A stretch of 64,000 nt of DNA, from assembly GCA_026415035.1 (NCBI GenBank), contig JAOAHX010000005.1, forward strand, positions 1 to 64,000. The letters are read 5' to 3'. This DNA comes from Thermodesulfobacteriota bacterium (GTDB taxonomy: Bacteria > Desulfobacterota > BSN033 > UBA1163). Below, one piece after another: positions 37,009 through 46,427 of the stretch (positions are counted from its first letter, which is position 1; every line of letters starts with the position of its first letter). The notes under the pieces were generated by a model that was not told where the DNA came from, made no database searches, and saw nothing but the letters and a program-made list of their open reading frames with translations. A program made the translations under genes and the position numbers.

Positions 37009-38328
37009 ATGGAGAAGAGGATTCTCATCGTGGATGACGAAGAGAGGGTGCTGGAGTCGATTCGGGGAGTGCTCGAGGATGAGGGGTTCCGCGTAACGGC
37101 CGTCAAAAGCGGCACGGAGGCCCTTGAGGCATTTCAACGAGAACGCCCGGATGTGACCCTTCTCGATATCTGGATGCCCGGGATGGATGGGATCGAAGTC
37201 TTGAAACGACTGAAGGGGATTGACCCGGACTGTCAGGTCATCATGATCTCTGGCCATGCGACGATCTCCACGGCCATGGCGGCCGTCAAGCAAGGGGCCT
37301 TGGACTTTATCGAAAAGCCCATCTCCCTCGACGCCCTCCTCAAATCGGTCCGGGTGGCCCTTGATCGGCCTGTCGAAGGGATGGAAGATCCCCAGGCCCC
37401 GGCCCCGGTCACGGACAGGGAAGGGGCCCCTCCTGTTTCTCTCGAAACCCAAAGCCCTCTCCCTCCAAAGGGGCGGAAACGGCCCTCGACCCCTCTGGCC
37501 CTCCAGAAGACGATTCAGAAGAGCGTGGTCCTCTATGGACGAGGACTCCACTCCGGCATGAAGACCGGCCTTCTCCTCCAGCCCCTCCCTCCTCACAGCG
37601 GCATCCTCTTCGGCAATGTCTCCAACGAGGAGGTGGTCCCGGCCCACCTCGATTATGTCCAGACGACGGAGTACGCCACCTCCCTCAAAAAGGGGATGGC
37701 CATCGCCAAGACGGTCGAACATCTGCTGGCGGTCCTCCATGCCTACGGGATCACCAATCTGATGGTGAAGATGATCGAGGAGATCCCCATCATGGATGGT
37801 TCGGCCATAGAGTTCTGCAAGATGATCGAGGAGGCGGGGATCGAGGAGCAGGATGAGAGGACGGATGAGATCGTGATCGACCGACGGTACGAAGTGATCC
37901 ACAAGCACAAATCCCTTGTGATCGAGCCTGCAGAGACTCTCACCATCCACTATTTTTTGGATTACCCCTATCCGATTGGCCCCCAGAGCCTCGAGTTCGT
38001 CCTGGACAGTGCGGTTAGTTTTAAGGAGCAGATTGCCCCGGCTCGGACCTTTGGGTTTTTGAAGGATATCGAGATGCTGGAGCGGATGGGCCTGGCTGGC
38101 GGAGGACGCCTCCACAATTTTATCCTCGTCGATGACGAGAAGGTGGTCAATACGGAATTGAGGTTTCCTGACGAGTTCGTCAGACACAAGATTCTCGATT
38201 TGATCGGCGACCTCTACCTGCTCAATCGGCCGATTCGTGGAAGGGTGACGGCACGGTTTACGGGCCATACCGAAAATATTGCCATGATGCGAAAAATCCA
38301 AGAGGGGCTCCGTTTGAAAGGGCCCTGA
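37009..38328 (+). CDS. lpxC: Receiver-LpxC fusion: response regulator domain joined to UDP-3-O-acyl-GlcNAc deacetylase
   Basis: 439 residues from the ATG at 37009. Residues 1-122 form an intact receiver: acidic pair Asp9-Asp10, phosphoacceptor Asp53 (LLDIWMPGMDG), Ser81 (ISGHAT) and Lys103 (EKP), most like NtrC/NtrX-type receivers. A Pro-rich linker (about 123-165) leads to a full LpxC domain (about 166-439): GRGLHSG, TVEHL (Glu237, His238), EEIPIMDGSAIEF, RTFGF, HKILD (His393, Asp397) and GHTEN (His420). All zinc ligands are kept. LpxC commits UDP-acyl-GlcNAc to lipid A synthesis; in E. coli it is controlled by FtsH proteolysis. Here phosphorylation of the receiver could set activity or stability, which is inference. 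It lies between a radical SAM gene and an HTH gene. Confidence 0.95.
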   Translation: MEKRILIVDDEERVLESIRGVLEDEGFRVTAVKSGTEALEAFQRERPDVTLLDIWMPGMDGIEVLKRLKGIDPDCQVIMISGHATISTAMAAVKQGALDFIEKPISLDALLKSVRVALDRPVEGMEDPQAPAPVTDREGAPPVSLETQSPLPPKGRKRPSTPLALQKTIQKSVVLYGRGLHSGMKTGLLLQPLPPHSGILFGNVSNEEVVPAHLDYVQTTEYATSLKKGMAIAKTVEHLLAVLHAYGITNLMVKMIEEIPIMDGSAIEFCKMIEEAGIEEQDERTDEIVIDRRYEVIHKHKSLVIEPAETLTIHYFLDYPYPIGPQSLEFVLDSAVSFKEQIAPARTFGFLKDIEMLERMGLAGGGRLHNFILVDDEKVVNTELRFPDEFVRHKILDLIGDLYLLNRPIRGRVTARFTGHTENIAMMRKIQEGLRLKGP

Positions 38329-38346
38329 TTGAAAAGGGGGGAAAAG

Positions 38347-38751
38347 ATGGGACGGGAGGAAAGGCCCGGGGTGAAGGAATTCTTGAACTTATTGGCAGAC
38401 CTCCTCGCCGAAAAGTATTTTGAGCGGTTGGATGACCGGATGAAGAAGATCCCGGAACTCCGAAGGTTGATCACGGCCAAAGAGGCCAGCCAGTACCTCA
38501 GCCTTTCCACGGATACGATTTATCGCCTGGCCTCTGCGAAAAAACTCCCCTACCTCAAGATCGGGGACCGGGTGCTGTTTGATCTCAAGGCCCTTGACCG
38601 CTGGATTGAGAAGCATCTCATCCGGGAGAAAGATTATAAAAAGGAAGAGCTCAGGGCCGGTGCGGAACCTCCCAACGAGTTGAGGCCCTCCAGGGAGTCC
38701 GATCTCCTCAACCTTCTTAAAAAGAAGGGGAGGGAGCCCAACCCCCTTTAA
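38347..38751 (+). CDS. Excisionase/MerR-type helix-turn-helix DNA-binding protein
   Basis: 134 residues from the ATG at 38347, behind AGGGGGGAAAAG. After an N-terminal helical stretch (FLNLLADLLAEKYFERLDDRMKKIPELRR), the domain RLITAKEASQYLSLSTDTIYRLASAKKLPYLKIGDRVLFDLKALDRWIEKHL is the HTH_17/excisionase-family fold. The tail is charged and disordered. It begins 18 bases after the receiver-LpxC stop, so it is probably in that operon. It could regulate these genes or be a leftover of a mobile element; no integrase is visible nearby. Confidence 0.8.
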   Translation: MGREERPGVKEFLNLLADLLAEKYFERLDDRMKKIPELRRLITAKEASQYLSLSTDTIYRLASAKKLPYLKIGDRVLFDLKALDRWIEKHLIREKDYKKEELRAGAEPPNELRPSRESDLLNLLKKKGREPNPL

Positions 38752-38965
38752 AACACCCTCTAAAGCAGGCCCGAGAGCGATCTAACCCTTTTAGCCTCCT
38801 TAAAGGTTCGTCCCCCTCAACCTACAATCCCATCCCTTTCCAATACTCCGAAAGGGATAAAGCGCTGATCGGAAAAAAACGGGATTGGGTCCTCTGAGGA
38901 GGCTCGGACCTCCGATTCATCAAAAAGGTCGACGGCAAGGGATAACCTTTGGAACCCATGGAGTT

Positions 38966-39226
38966 TTAAAAGACCTTCGAACAGGTCTTTTGGGAAGGGA
39001 AAATGAGATCCTGAGATTGGAGAAGTCGTCTTGGCAGGTTCACCGTCTGGTTTGGGCATTCTTGGGACCAGAGGAGTTTCCAGGGGCCTTGGAGTCGTTT
39101 GGTGGTTTTGGAGAGGTGGTATTGGGGGTCGTTGTGTTGGAGGAGTCTTCGTTGGAGGTTGCTGGTTTGGCCGCAGTAGTAGCGTCCTGTGGTTTCGCTT
39201 TGGAGGATGTAGACCCAGAGGTTCAT
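38966..39226 (-). pseudogene. GIY-YIG nuclease-like small protein, probably degenerate at its C-terminus
   Basis: 86 residues. The N-terminal 30 residues carry the GIY-YIG hallmark (VYILQSETTGRYYCGQTSNLQRRLLQHN). The usual continuation GPW-LLWSQE is present, but the C-terminal third (NLPRRLLQSQDLIFPSQKTCSKVF) lacks the conserved glutamate-bearing helix (in relatives SRSEAMxxE). A frameshift or decay is likely. It lies immediately downstream of tRNA-Asn. About 210 bases on its low-coordinate side (38752-38965) hold nothing I recognise. Confidence 0.5.
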
Positions 39227-39266
39227 GAGGAAAGAGGCCAGGGGTTGGCCTGGCCTCTGCGTGAAC

Positions 39267-39342
39267 TGGCTCCCCGAGGAGGACTCGAACCTCCAACCTA
39301 GTGGTTAACAGCCACCCGCTCTGCCGGTTGAGCTATCGGGGA
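39267..39342 (-). tRNA. tRNA-Asn (GTT)
   Basis: Reading the minus strand from 39342: acceptor TCCCCGA pairs with TCGGGGA, D-stem region GCTCAACCGGCAGAGC, anticodon loop CTGTTAA with anticodon GTT, T-loop GGTTCGAGTCC, discriminator G and an encoded CCA. 76 bases in total. Confidence 0.95.
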
Positions 39343-39424
39343 GTGGGAAAACCTCTTTTCATGAGGATCGGATGAAACGGCTTTAGTTTAAAAGAATTTT
39401 TCCTTGATCGCAAGGGGGAGGAGA

Positions 39425-40210
39425 TCAACCCTTTACCGTGATTTCATCTTCGAGATGGGGGCTTAGGCGTTTCAGGGCCTGCCTTCTCTGCCAGGCCCGA
39501 ATCATCTGAACCGGTCCTGAGAAGACGTAACCGAGGATGAAAGCGAAAAGGACGATCACGGGTTCCATCACGATGACAATCATCGAAAGGACGATGAAGA
39601 TGAACAGGCTAAAGGGCTTCCGGCGGGCCAGGTCGAATTCCTTGAAGCTGGCATAGCGGATGTTAGACACCATGAGGAAGGCCAAGACGTAGATCATGAT
39701 GAGGATAACGATATCTTTCACCCACCCGGTCTCGATCAGTCGAAGATAGAGCAGGATCGTCAGGGCGATCATCGCGGCGGCCGCCGGGATGGGAAGGCCT
39801 TTGAAATATTTGGTCTCCCCCGAAGCGGACATGACGTTGAACCGGGCCAACCGGAGGGCACCGCAGACCACGAAGAGAAAGGCGGCCAACCATCCAAACC
39901 GACCGTAGGGACGCAAGGCCCAACTGAAGGCCAGCAGTGCCGGGGCCACGCCAAAGGAGATCACATCGGCGAGGGAGTCGTATTGAACGCCGAATTTGGT
40001 GGTGGCCCCTGAAAGCCGGGCCACCTTTCCATCAAGGGTGTCAAAGACCGCCGCAAGGAGGATGGCCACCGCGGCGTCGAAAAATCTTTCTTGAAAGACG
40101 GAGATCATCGCCCAGAACCCGCAAAAGAGGTTCCCCGTAGTAAAGAGGTTGGGAAGGATATAGATCCCCTTGCGGACCTTAAGAGGCGTTCTCCTTCTGC
40201 GCGTGGACAT
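39425..40210 (-). CDS. pssA: CDP-diacylglycerol:serine O-phosphatidyltransferase
   Basis: 261 residues with several membrane helices. The CDP-alcohol phosphotransferase signature is complete: DTLDGKVARLSGATTKFGVQYDSLAD, fitting DGxxARxxxxxxxxGxxxDxxxD. It makes phosphatidylserine, the substrate for the neighbouring psd product. The start overlaps the end of psd by 32 bases, so translation is probably coupled. It is the last gene of the ilvB-ilvN-ilvC-psd-pssA series. Confidence 0.95.
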   Translation of the reverse strand: MSTRRRRTPLKVRKGIYILPNLFTTGNLFCGFWAMISVFQERFFDAAVAILLAAVFDTLDGKVARLSGATTKFGVQYDSLADVISFGVAPALLAFSWALRPYGRFGWLAAFLFVVCGALRLARFNVMSASGETKYFKGLPIPAAAAMIALTILLYLRLIETGWVKDIVILIMIYVLAFLMVSNIRYASFKEFDLARRKPFSLFIFIVLSMIVIVMEPVIVLFAFILGYVFSGPVQMIRAWQRRQALKRLSPHLEDEITVKG

Positions 40211-40844
40211 AGCCGATGATGGACTCCCCTCCCTTGAGATGCTGACCCACCCGGACGATGGGCTGAATCGTTAGAGGCAGAAACAGGTCCACCCTTGACC
40301 CAAACCGAATCATACCAAATATCTCTCCCTGATTCAAGTGATCGCCAGGCTTCGCATAACAGACGATCCTTCGGGCGATGAACCCAGCGATTTGGACGAG
40401 CAAGACCCTGAAGCGGCCTTCGGCCTCGATCATCAAGGCATTCCGTTCATTGAATATGGAGGCCTTGCTCCGATTTGCGGCGGAGAACTTTCCGGGCTGA
40501 TAGGCGACCTGGACCACCTTCCCCGAAATCGGGGCCCGGTTCAGATGGACGTCGAAGGGCGACATAAAAATGGAGATCTTCAAGGCTTTCTCTTTAAGAA
40601 AACGGTCTTCATTGCACGCTCCCACCTCCACCACCTTTCCGTCGGCAGGTGAGAGGACAATATTCTTGAGGTTGGGGATCTTCCGCTTCGGGTTTCGGAA
40701 GAAATAGGCGATGAAGAGGGTGACCAAGAGGCCGAGAAGACCCCCTCCCGTCCACCCCAGTCCTAAGAGGAGGAGGGTCAAAAGGAGAGAAGGGATCAGG
40801 AATGGCAGCCCTTCGCGGGCAATGGGCCAACGGTTGGAAACCAT
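40179..40844 (-). CDS. psd: Phosphatidylserine decarboxylase proenzyme
   Basis: 221 residues, the short form of the family. It has an N-terminal hydrophobic pair of helices (LLLTLLLLGLGWTGGGLLGLLVTLFIAYFF), then LSPADGKVVEVG and FMSPFDVHLNRAPISGKV. Near the C-terminus RFGSRVDLF contains the Gly-Ser site at which the proenzyme cleaves itself to make the pyruvoyl group. It converts phosphatidylserine to phosphatidylethanolamine in the inner membrane. It begins directly after the ilvC stop with no gap. Confidence 0.96.
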   Translation of the reverse strand: MVSNRWPIAREGLPFLIPSLLLTLLLLGLGWTGGGLLGLLVTLFIAYFFRNPKRKIPNLKNIVLSPADGKVVEVGACNEDRFLKEKALKISIFMSPFDVHLNRAPISGKVVQVAYQPGKFSAANRSKASIFNERNALMIEAEGRFRVLLVQIAGFIARRIVCYAKPGDHLNQGEIFGMIRFGSRVDLFLPLTIQPIVRVGQHLKGGESIIGYVHAQKENAS

Positions 40845-41843
40845 TTAAGGGGTCTTCTCTTTGAGCCAACCCATCATGGCGCGCAGTTTCCTTCCCACGG
40901 TTTCGATGGGATGTTCGGCTTCCTTCCTTCTCAGGGCATTGAAGACAGGCCGGCCGACCAGATTCTCTGTGATCCACTCCTTCGCAAAGGAACCGTTCTG
41001 GACCTCGGCGAGGATGCGCCTCATCTCCCGCCTTGTCTCCTCCGTGACGATCCGTTTTCCCCTCGTCAAATCCCCATATTCGGCCGTGTCGGAGACCGAA
41101 TAACGCATGTAGGAGAGGCCCCCCTCGTACATCAGGTCGACGATCAGTTTGAGTTCGTGGAGGCATTCGAAGTAGGCGATCTCCGGCTGGTAGCCTGCCT
41201 CGACCAAGGTATCGAATCCGGCCTTGATGAGCTCGCTCACCCCACCGCAAAGCACGGCCTGTTCACCGAAAAGATCCGTCTCCGTCTCCTCTTGGAAGGT
41301 CGTCTCGATGACGCCGGCCCGGGTTGCCCCCAGCCCTTTGGCGTAGGCAAGGGCCGTCCTCTTGGCCTTTTTCGTATAGTCCTGGTAGATGGCCATGAGG
41401 GAGGGGACGCCAGCTCCCCTTTCATATTCTCTTCGGACCAGATGGCCAGGCCCTTTGGGTGCGACCATGACCACATCGATTTCCCTGGGAGGGACAATTT
41501 GGCCAAAGTGTACATTGAATCCGTGGGAGAAGATCAAGGTTTTGCCCTCGCGGAGATGAGGCTTGATATCCTCTTCGTAGAGTTTGGCCTGGACATGATC
41601 CTGGGTGAGGATTTGGATCAAATCGGCTTCTTGGGCCGCCTGGGCTGCCCCGACGGGATGAAACCCGTGTCGAAGGGCCAGGTCATAATTCTCGCTTCCC
41701 TTTCGCTGGGCGACGATGACGTCGAGGCCGCTGTCGCGAAGATTCAGGGCTTGGGCATGGCCCTGACTCCCGTAGCCGATGATGGCAATCTTCTTTCCCT
41801 TCAAGTCGTTCAGGTCCGCATCCTGGTCGTAGTAGATTTTCAT
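40845..41843 (-). CDS. ilvC: Ketol-acid reductoisomerase
   Basis: 332 residues, class I length. The NADPH fold opens with [23 protein letters not shown], followed by [25 protein letters not shown]. Metal-binding segments are [37 protein letters not shown] and [19 protein letters not shown]. It acts on acetolactate and acetohydroxybutyrate in valine and isoleucine synthesis, after the products of ilvB and ilvN upstream. Confidence 0.98.
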   Translation of the reverse strand: MKIYYDQDADLNDLKGKKIAIIGYGSQGHAQALNLRDSGLDVIVAQRKGSENYDLALRHGFHPVGAAQAAQEADLIQILTQDHVQAKLYEEDIKPHLREGKTLIFSHGFNVHFGQIVPPREIDVVMVAPKGPGHLVRREYERGAGVPSLMAIYQDYTKKAKRTALAYAKGLGATRAGVIETTFQEETETDLFGEQAVLCGGVSELIKAGFDTLVEAGYQPEIAYFECLHELKLIVDLMYEGGLSYMRYSVSDTAEYGDLTRGKRIVTEETRREMRRILAEVQNGSFAKEWITENLVGRPVFNALRRKEAEHPIETVGRKLRAMMGWLKEKTP

Positions 41844-41939
41844 CGCAAGCTCCTTTGTTTCATTTTGATCCGCATCCCCGATCCCCGCGGCCCGGGTCTC
41901 TCCGAGAGGGTGGGTTCGGTGAGCGACAGGCCGGGGGGG

Positions 41940-42437
41940 TCAGGTGAGTTCGGTCATGATTTTACTCCCCCTTGCCATGGCCACCCGTCCTGTCCGGACC
42001 AGCTCTTTGATCCCGATGGGCTTCAGGAGGGAGAGGAGGGCGTCGATCTTCTTCTCGTCTCCCGTGACTTCGATCGTGTAGGTTTTGGATCCCACGTCGA
42101 TGATCTTTCCCCGGAAGATCTCGGCGATCCTGAGGACCTCGTCGCGGGTCTTTTCGGTGGTCGAGACCTTGACGAGAACCATCTCCCTTTCCACGAATTC
42201 CTTGTCGATGAGGTCGACGACCTTGATGACCGGGATCAACTTATTGAGCTGTTTCAGGATCTGTTCGATGATCTGATCGTCCCCCCGTGTCACGATGGTC
42301 ATGGTCGACACCGTCGGGTCGAGGGTCTCGGCCACGGAGAGGCTTTCGATGTTGAATCCCCTCCCGCTGAAAAGGCCGGCAATCCTCGCGAGCACACCAA
42401 ATTCGTTTTCTACCAAGAGGGTGATGACGTGGCGCAT
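41940..42437 (-). CDS. ilvN: Acetolactate synthase regulatory (small) subunit
   Basis: 165 residues. An N-terminal ACT domain ([39 protein letters not shown]) binds the feedback inhibitor valine in this family. The second half ([28 protein letters not shown]) is the ALS_ss C-terminal domain. It lies between ilvB and ilvC on the same strand. The length fits the short ilvH/ilvN form. Confidence 0.97.
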   Translation of the reverse strand: MRHVITLLVENEFGVLARIAGLFSGRGFNIESLSVAETLDPTVSTMTIVTRGDDQIIEQILKQLNKLIPVIKVVDLIDKEFVEREMVLVKVSTTEKTRDEVLRIAEIFRGKIIDVGSKTYTIEVTGDEKKIDALLSLLKPIGIKELVRTGRVAMARGSKIMTELT

Positions 42438-42545
42438 CGGTTATGCCTTACGATGGAAGGCCTCCCGCCTTCATGGGTTCAGGCCCGAGGGCCTTGGCCC
42501 TCGGAGGCCGAACTCCCTTATCGGAAAGGGCCTTTCCTTCATGAA

Positions 42546-44234
42546 TCAGACGAGCCTCATCTGGTTCAGAGGCTCCCCAGCAGGCACCATGGGGTAGACG
42601 TTCTCCTCCGGGTCGACGAGGACGTCCAGGACCACCGGCTCGGGAAGGGAGAGGGCCTTCTTCAAGGCAGGGAGGACCTCCTCGGGTTCATTCACGCGCA
42701 TCCCCACGGCCCCATAGGCCTCTGCCAGTTTCACGAAATCGGGCGAAATCCCCTCGAGCGAAGAGGAGGCATACCGTTTTCCATAAAAGAACTCCTGCCA
42801 TTGCCTGACCATTCCGAGATACCCGTTGTTCAGAATGACCACTTTGATGGGCAGCCGGTACTGGACCGCTGTGGCCAGTTCCTGAGAGTTCATCTGGAAA
42901 CTCCCATCGCCGGAGATATTGATGACCAGTTTGTTGGGAAAGGCGATCTGGGCTCCGATGGCCGCGGGAAGGCCGAACCCCATCGTTCCGAGGCCGCCGG
43001 AGGTGAGAAAGGTCCTGGGCCTCAAGAATCTATAGAACTGGGCCGCCCACATCTGGTGTTGTCCTACCTCGGTGGTGATGATGGCCTCGCCCGAGGTGAG
43101 CTCGTCCAGCTTCTCGATCACAAATTGGGGCTTGATGATCCGGTCCTGGTGGTAATTCATCGCATAGATGGCCTTCCAGCTCTCGATCTGGCGGTGCCAC
43201 TTCTGCAGACCCTCTTTAAAAACCCGGGTCTCCTCTTTCTCGAGAAGGGAGAGGATCCTGGAAAGGATATGCTTGCAGTCCCCCACAATGGGGAGGTCGA
43301 CCCTCACATTTTTGCTGATGGAGGTGGGGTCGATGTCGATATGGATGATTTTGGCCTGGGGGGCGAAGGACTCGATCTTCCCCGTGACGCGGTCGTCGAA
43401 CCGGGCCCCCACCGCGATGAGGAGGTCGGACTCCATGACCGCCATGTTGGCCTGGTAAGTTCCGTGCATCCCCAACATCCCGAGGGAGAGGGGGTGGTTT
43501 CCTGGAAACCCCCCAAGCCCCATGAGCGTCATGGTGACGGGGATGCCCAGTTTTTCGGCAAGCTGGAGAAGTTCCTTGGAGGCGTTGGCGGAGACGATCC
43601 CTCCACCGACGTAGAAGACGGGCCTTTTCGATTTCAGGATCATCTGGGTGGCCCTTTGAATCTGACCCGGATGGCCTTCGAGGGTCGGTCGATAGCCCCG
43701 GATATGGACCTTTTCAGGGTACTTAAACTCGGTTGTGTTCACGAGGATATCCTTGGGAAGATCGACGAGCACGGGGCCGGGACGGCCGCTTCGGGCGATG
43801 TAGAAGGCCTCCTTGAGAATACGGCTGAGGTCCTTGATCTCTTTGACGAGGTAGTTGTGTTTGGTACAGGGTCGGGTGATTCCGACGATGTCGGCCTCTT
43901 GGAAGGCGTCGTTCCCGATGAGATTGGTGGGGATCTGGCCTGTGAGGATGACCAGGGGAATCGAATCCATATAAGCGGTGACGATCCCCGTCACCGTGTT
44001 GGTGGCCCCTGGTCCGGAGGTGACCAGCACCACCCCCACCTTTCCCGAGGCCCGGGCATACCCATCCGCTGCATGGACGGCGGCTTGTTCATGCCGGACG
44101 AGGATCTGGCGGAAGGGCGCATTGAGCAGTTCGTCGAAGAGGGGAAGAACGGCCCCGCCGGGATAGTTAAAGAGGGTATCCACCCCCTCTTTTTTCAGGC
44201 ATTCCACGACGATCTGAGAACCGGTCTTTTTCAT
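42546..44234 (-). CDS. ilvB: Acetolactate synthase catalytic (large) subunit
   Basis: 562 residues. Thiamine-diphosphate enzyme: [15 protein letters not shown] with catalytic Glu in [23 protein letters not shown], a central FAD-binding domain, and the C-terminal TPP/Mg motif [29 protein letters not shown]. It condenses pyruvate with pyruvate or 2-oxobutyrate. With citramalate synthase elsewhere in the window supplying 2-oxobutyrate precursors, it links to isoleucine synthesis. First gene of the ilvB-ilvN-ilvC-psd-pssA series. Confidence 0.98.
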   Translation of the reverse strand: MKKTGSQIVVECLKKEGVDTLFNYPGGAVLPLFDELLNAPFRQILVRHEQAAVHAADGYARASGKVGVVLVTSGPGATNTVTGIVTAYMDSIPLVILTGQIPTNLIGNDAFQEADIVGITRPCTKHNYLVKEIKDLSRILKEAFYIARSGRPGPVLVDLPKDILVNTTEFKYPEKVHIRGYRPTLEGHPGQIQRATQMILKSKRPVFYVGGGIVSANASKELLQLAEKLGIPVTMTLMGLGGFPGNHPLSLGMLGMHGTYQANMAVMESDLLIAVGARFDDRVTGKIESFAPQAKIIHIDIDPTSISKNVRVDLPIVGDCKHILSRILSLLEKEETRVFKEGLQKWHRQIESWKAIYAMNYHQDRIIKPQFVIEKLDELTSGEAIITTEVGQHQMWAAQFYRFLRPRTFLTSGGLGTMGFGLPAAIGAQIAFPNKLVINISGDGSFQMNSQELATAVQYRLPIKVVILNNGYLGMVRQWQEFFYGKRYASSSLEGISPDFVKLAEAYGAVGMRVNEPEEVLPALKKALSLPEPVVLDVLVDPEENVYPMVPAGEPLNQMRLV

Positions 44235-44323
44235 GGTCTTCGTCTTGCCAGGGAGAGGGGTTTGGGATCGAAGAAGGCGTAACCTCCAAGGCCTCGGCCC
44301 CTCCCCTCGTCCGAACGTTCAGT

Positions 44324-44548
44324 TCATCGATATCTTCGCAGGATTTTTTCCATTTCGTCTTTGTAAGCCAGTTTCTTTTTCTTGATCATCTTGATTTCCA
44401 TCTCATCCCGGGGGGTGAGAAAGGGCTTTTTCTCGAGCTCTGCCAGCTGGCTTTCGAGCTCCAGATGAGCCTGTTTAAGTCTCATGAATTCCTCGTCTTC
44501 CTTCATCAATCGCTCGATGAGCAACTCGTCTTTAGTCGTCATCCTCAC
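44324..44548 (-). CDS. DUF465-family small coiled-coil protein
   Basis: 74 residues, highly charged and alpha-helical. The pattern HLELESQLAELEKKPFLTPRDEMEIKMIKKKKLAYKDEMEKIL matches the short YdcH/DUF465 family, with helices broken by a Pro-containing turn followed by the KKxKLxxKDEM block. Members are widespread in proteobacteria and their function is unknown. It lies about 90 bases upstream of ilvB on the same strand. The start could be ATG at 44548 or 44542. Confidence 0.8.
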   Translation of the reverse strand: MRMTTKDELLIERLMKEDEEFMRLKQAHLELESQLAELEKKPFLTPRDEMEIKMIKKKKLAYKDEMEKILRRYR

Positions 44549-44611
44549 CTCGTAGGGCCTGGAAACCTCAACGGGTTTATTTTTTTAACCTAATATAACG
44601 GAGGGGGTTTG

Positions 44612-45310
44612 TCAAATGGGGTGTTTCGCCTCCCATTTAATCTCTGCTTCGGAGGGACGGACATAGATCGGCGTGAAGGTCTCAAGGGGAAGCCTCAGAC
44701 CCTGGGAGAGGAGCTGGCTACCCAACCTCGCCACGACCGAACCGCGAGGATGATGAAGCGAGGGATCGGGAAACAGGGCGAAAGAAGGAAGGCTTTCTTT
44801 CAAACGATCCCCGTAGGTGAATACCCCGTCCCCGACCAGGATGACCTTCTCGTGAATCTCCTGGGTCAGATCCTCTGGCGGGAGCGCCCGGAATTCCGTG
44901 CACCTGCGGAGCCCTTTCGTTTCCTCGCATCGGAAGAAGGCGGTATAGACCTCCCCCTTTCGTGCATCGAGGATGGGGCAGATGAGATAGGGGGTGGGGA
45001 CGAGGGGTGCGGCCAACACCTCAAGGGAAGAGATGCCGATGACCGGCTTTCGAGTGGCATAGGCCAGGCCCTTGATGGTGGCCACGCCGATCCTCAGGCC
45101 TGTAAAAGAGCCTGGGCCCAGGGAGATGGCCCAAGCGTCGATCTCTTCCAAAGGGGTTCGGGTCTCCCGGAGGACGAAGGCGATGGAGGAGAGCAACCTT
45201 TCAGAATGGGTGACCGGGAGGTTACAGAGATAGTCTGCGAGGACCTCTTGGCCGTCGATCAATCCGATGCTTTCACATCGGGTAGAGGTATCGATTCCAA
45301 GCACTTTCAT
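44612..45310 (-). CDS. tsaB: tRNA threonylcarbamoyladenosine synthesis protein TsaB
   Basis: 232 residues, ASKHA fold. It opens with MKVLGIDTSTRCESIGLIDG, then HSERLLSSIAFVLRE and WAISLGPGSFTGLRIGVATIKGLAYATRKPVIGISSLE, all typical. TsaB scaffolds TsaD and TsaE in forming t6A37 of ANN-reading tRNAs. TsaE is also encoded in this window, but in a separate operon. It follows rseP on the same strand. Confidence 0.96.
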   Translation of the reverse strand: MKVLGIDTSTRCESIGLIDGQEVLADYLCNLPVTHSERLLSSIAFVLRETRTPLEEIDAWAISLGPGSFTGLRIGVATIKGLAYATRKPVIGISSLEVLAAPLVPTPYLICPILDARKGEVYTAFFRCEETKGLRRCTEFRALPPEDLTQEIHEKVILVGDGVFTYGDRLKESLPSFALFPDPSLHHPRGSVVARLGSQLLSQGLRLPLETFTPIYVRPSEAEIKWEAKHPI

Positions 45311-45344
45311 CTTCCTGGGTGGGATCCCCGAGGCCTCATCGAGT

Positions 45345-46427
45345 TTAAAAGCCGAGCCCTCCCTCCGGGGAGAGGAGGCGGATCAGATCATTGTAAAAAG
45401 CCAGAAGCATCAGGAGGATGATCAGGATGAGGCCGATATGTTGGGCGATCTCCATCTTTCGGAGGCTGATGGGTCTTCTGAGAAGGGCCTCCAGACCGAG
45501 AAAGATGAAGTGGCCTCCATCCAGGATAGGAATGGGAAAGAGATTGATCACCCCGAGATTGATGCTCAGCACGGCTGTGAAGAGGACCAGGCTCAATACG
45601 CCCCTTTTGGCCTGCTCGCCGGCCATCTGGGCAATCAAGATGGGCCCTCCGATCGTCTTCGCGGGGATGACCCTCAGGATGAGCTTGATGATCCCGGTCA
45701 CGGTCAACTTGATCCCCTGATAGGTCTGGAGGACGCCCTTCCCGATGGCCTCCAGGGGATTGACCTTTTCGATCAGGACTTCTCCTGGGTGCGTGATTCC
45801 GATGACATAAGTGGAGACCTCCTCGCCGAAAAGGTTTTTTAGGGTGGAGGCCTTTGGGGTGATCCGGACTTCGAAGGTCTCGGTTTCGCGCCTCACCTTG
45901 AACGTCATCTCCTTGCCCTGACTGTTGCGAATGATTCGAGACAGATCCTCCCAGCTTTTCAGGTCTTGGCCGTCAATGGAAAGGATGAGGTCCCCTTTCT
46001 TCAAACCCGCTTGGTCCGCCGGCATTCCCGGGTTGACCTCTCCCACCTTGGGCGGGGAATAAGGAATCCCGAAGAGGTTGACCGTTGAAAAGAGGACGAG
46101 GGCGAGGAAGAAATTGAAGAAAGGTCCAGCGGCGATGATCAGGGCTCGCTTCCAGATCGGTTGGTGAGCGAAGGAACGGTTTCGAAGTTCTTCGCGGACC
46201 TCCTCCTCTGGATTTTCTCCGAGCAATTTGACGAAGCCACCCAGGGGGATGGCGGCGATCTGGTACTGGGTTTCTCCGATCTTCTTCCATAGGACCTTCG
46301 GCCCGAAGCCGAGGGAAAACGTGAGGACGCCAACGCCCAATCGTTTGGCCAAGAGAAAGTGTCCCAGCTCATGGGCGAAGACGAGCACTCCCAGGACGAT
46401 GACGAAGGAGAGGAGGGTGGTTAACAC
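45345..46427 (-). CDS. rseP: Site-2 intramembrane zinc metalloprotease RseP
   Basis: 360 residues from the GTG at 46427, chosen because the hydrophobic N-terminus (VLTTLLSFVIVLGVLVFA) begins there. The zinc motif HELGH is in the first helix and the third ligand is in the later NLFPIPILDGGHF. One periplasmic PDZ domain (about 110-190, GEVNPGMPADQAGLKKGDLILSIDG) lies between helices. It cleaves membrane-bound anti-sigma factors or signal-peptide remnants. It overlaps dxr by 7 bases. Confidence 0.95.
   Translation of the reverse strand: MLTTLLSFVIVLGVLVFAHELGHFLLAKRLGVGVLTFSLGFGPKVLWKKIGETQYQIAAIPLGGFVKLLGENPEEEVREELRNRSFAHQPIWKRALIIAAGPFFNFFLALVLFSTVNLFGIPYSPPKVGEVNPGMPADQAGLKKGDLILSIDGQDLKSWEDLSRIIRNSQGKEMTFKVRRETETFEVRITPKASTLKNLFGEEVSTYVIGITHPGEVLIEKVNPLEAIGKGVLQTYQGIKLTVTGIIKLILRVIPAKTIGGPILIAQMAGEQAKRGVLSLVLFTAVLSINLGVINLFPIPILDGGHFIFLGLEALLRRPISLRKMEIAQHIGLILIILLMLLAFYNDLIRLLSPEGGLGF

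Noticed and set aside
38817-39296. A 159-codon frame across the tRNA-Asn/GIY-YIG region.
   Set aside because: It runs through the tRNA gene and is Pro/Thr-rich nonsense; the GIY-YIG motif lies in another frame.
40911-44282. A 1123-codon open frame on the plus strand.
   Set aside because: It runs antisense through ilvC, ilvN and ilvB, whose protein motifs are unmistakable. The plus-strand translation is low-complexity Asp/Gly/His-rich and is an artefact of GC-rich codon use.
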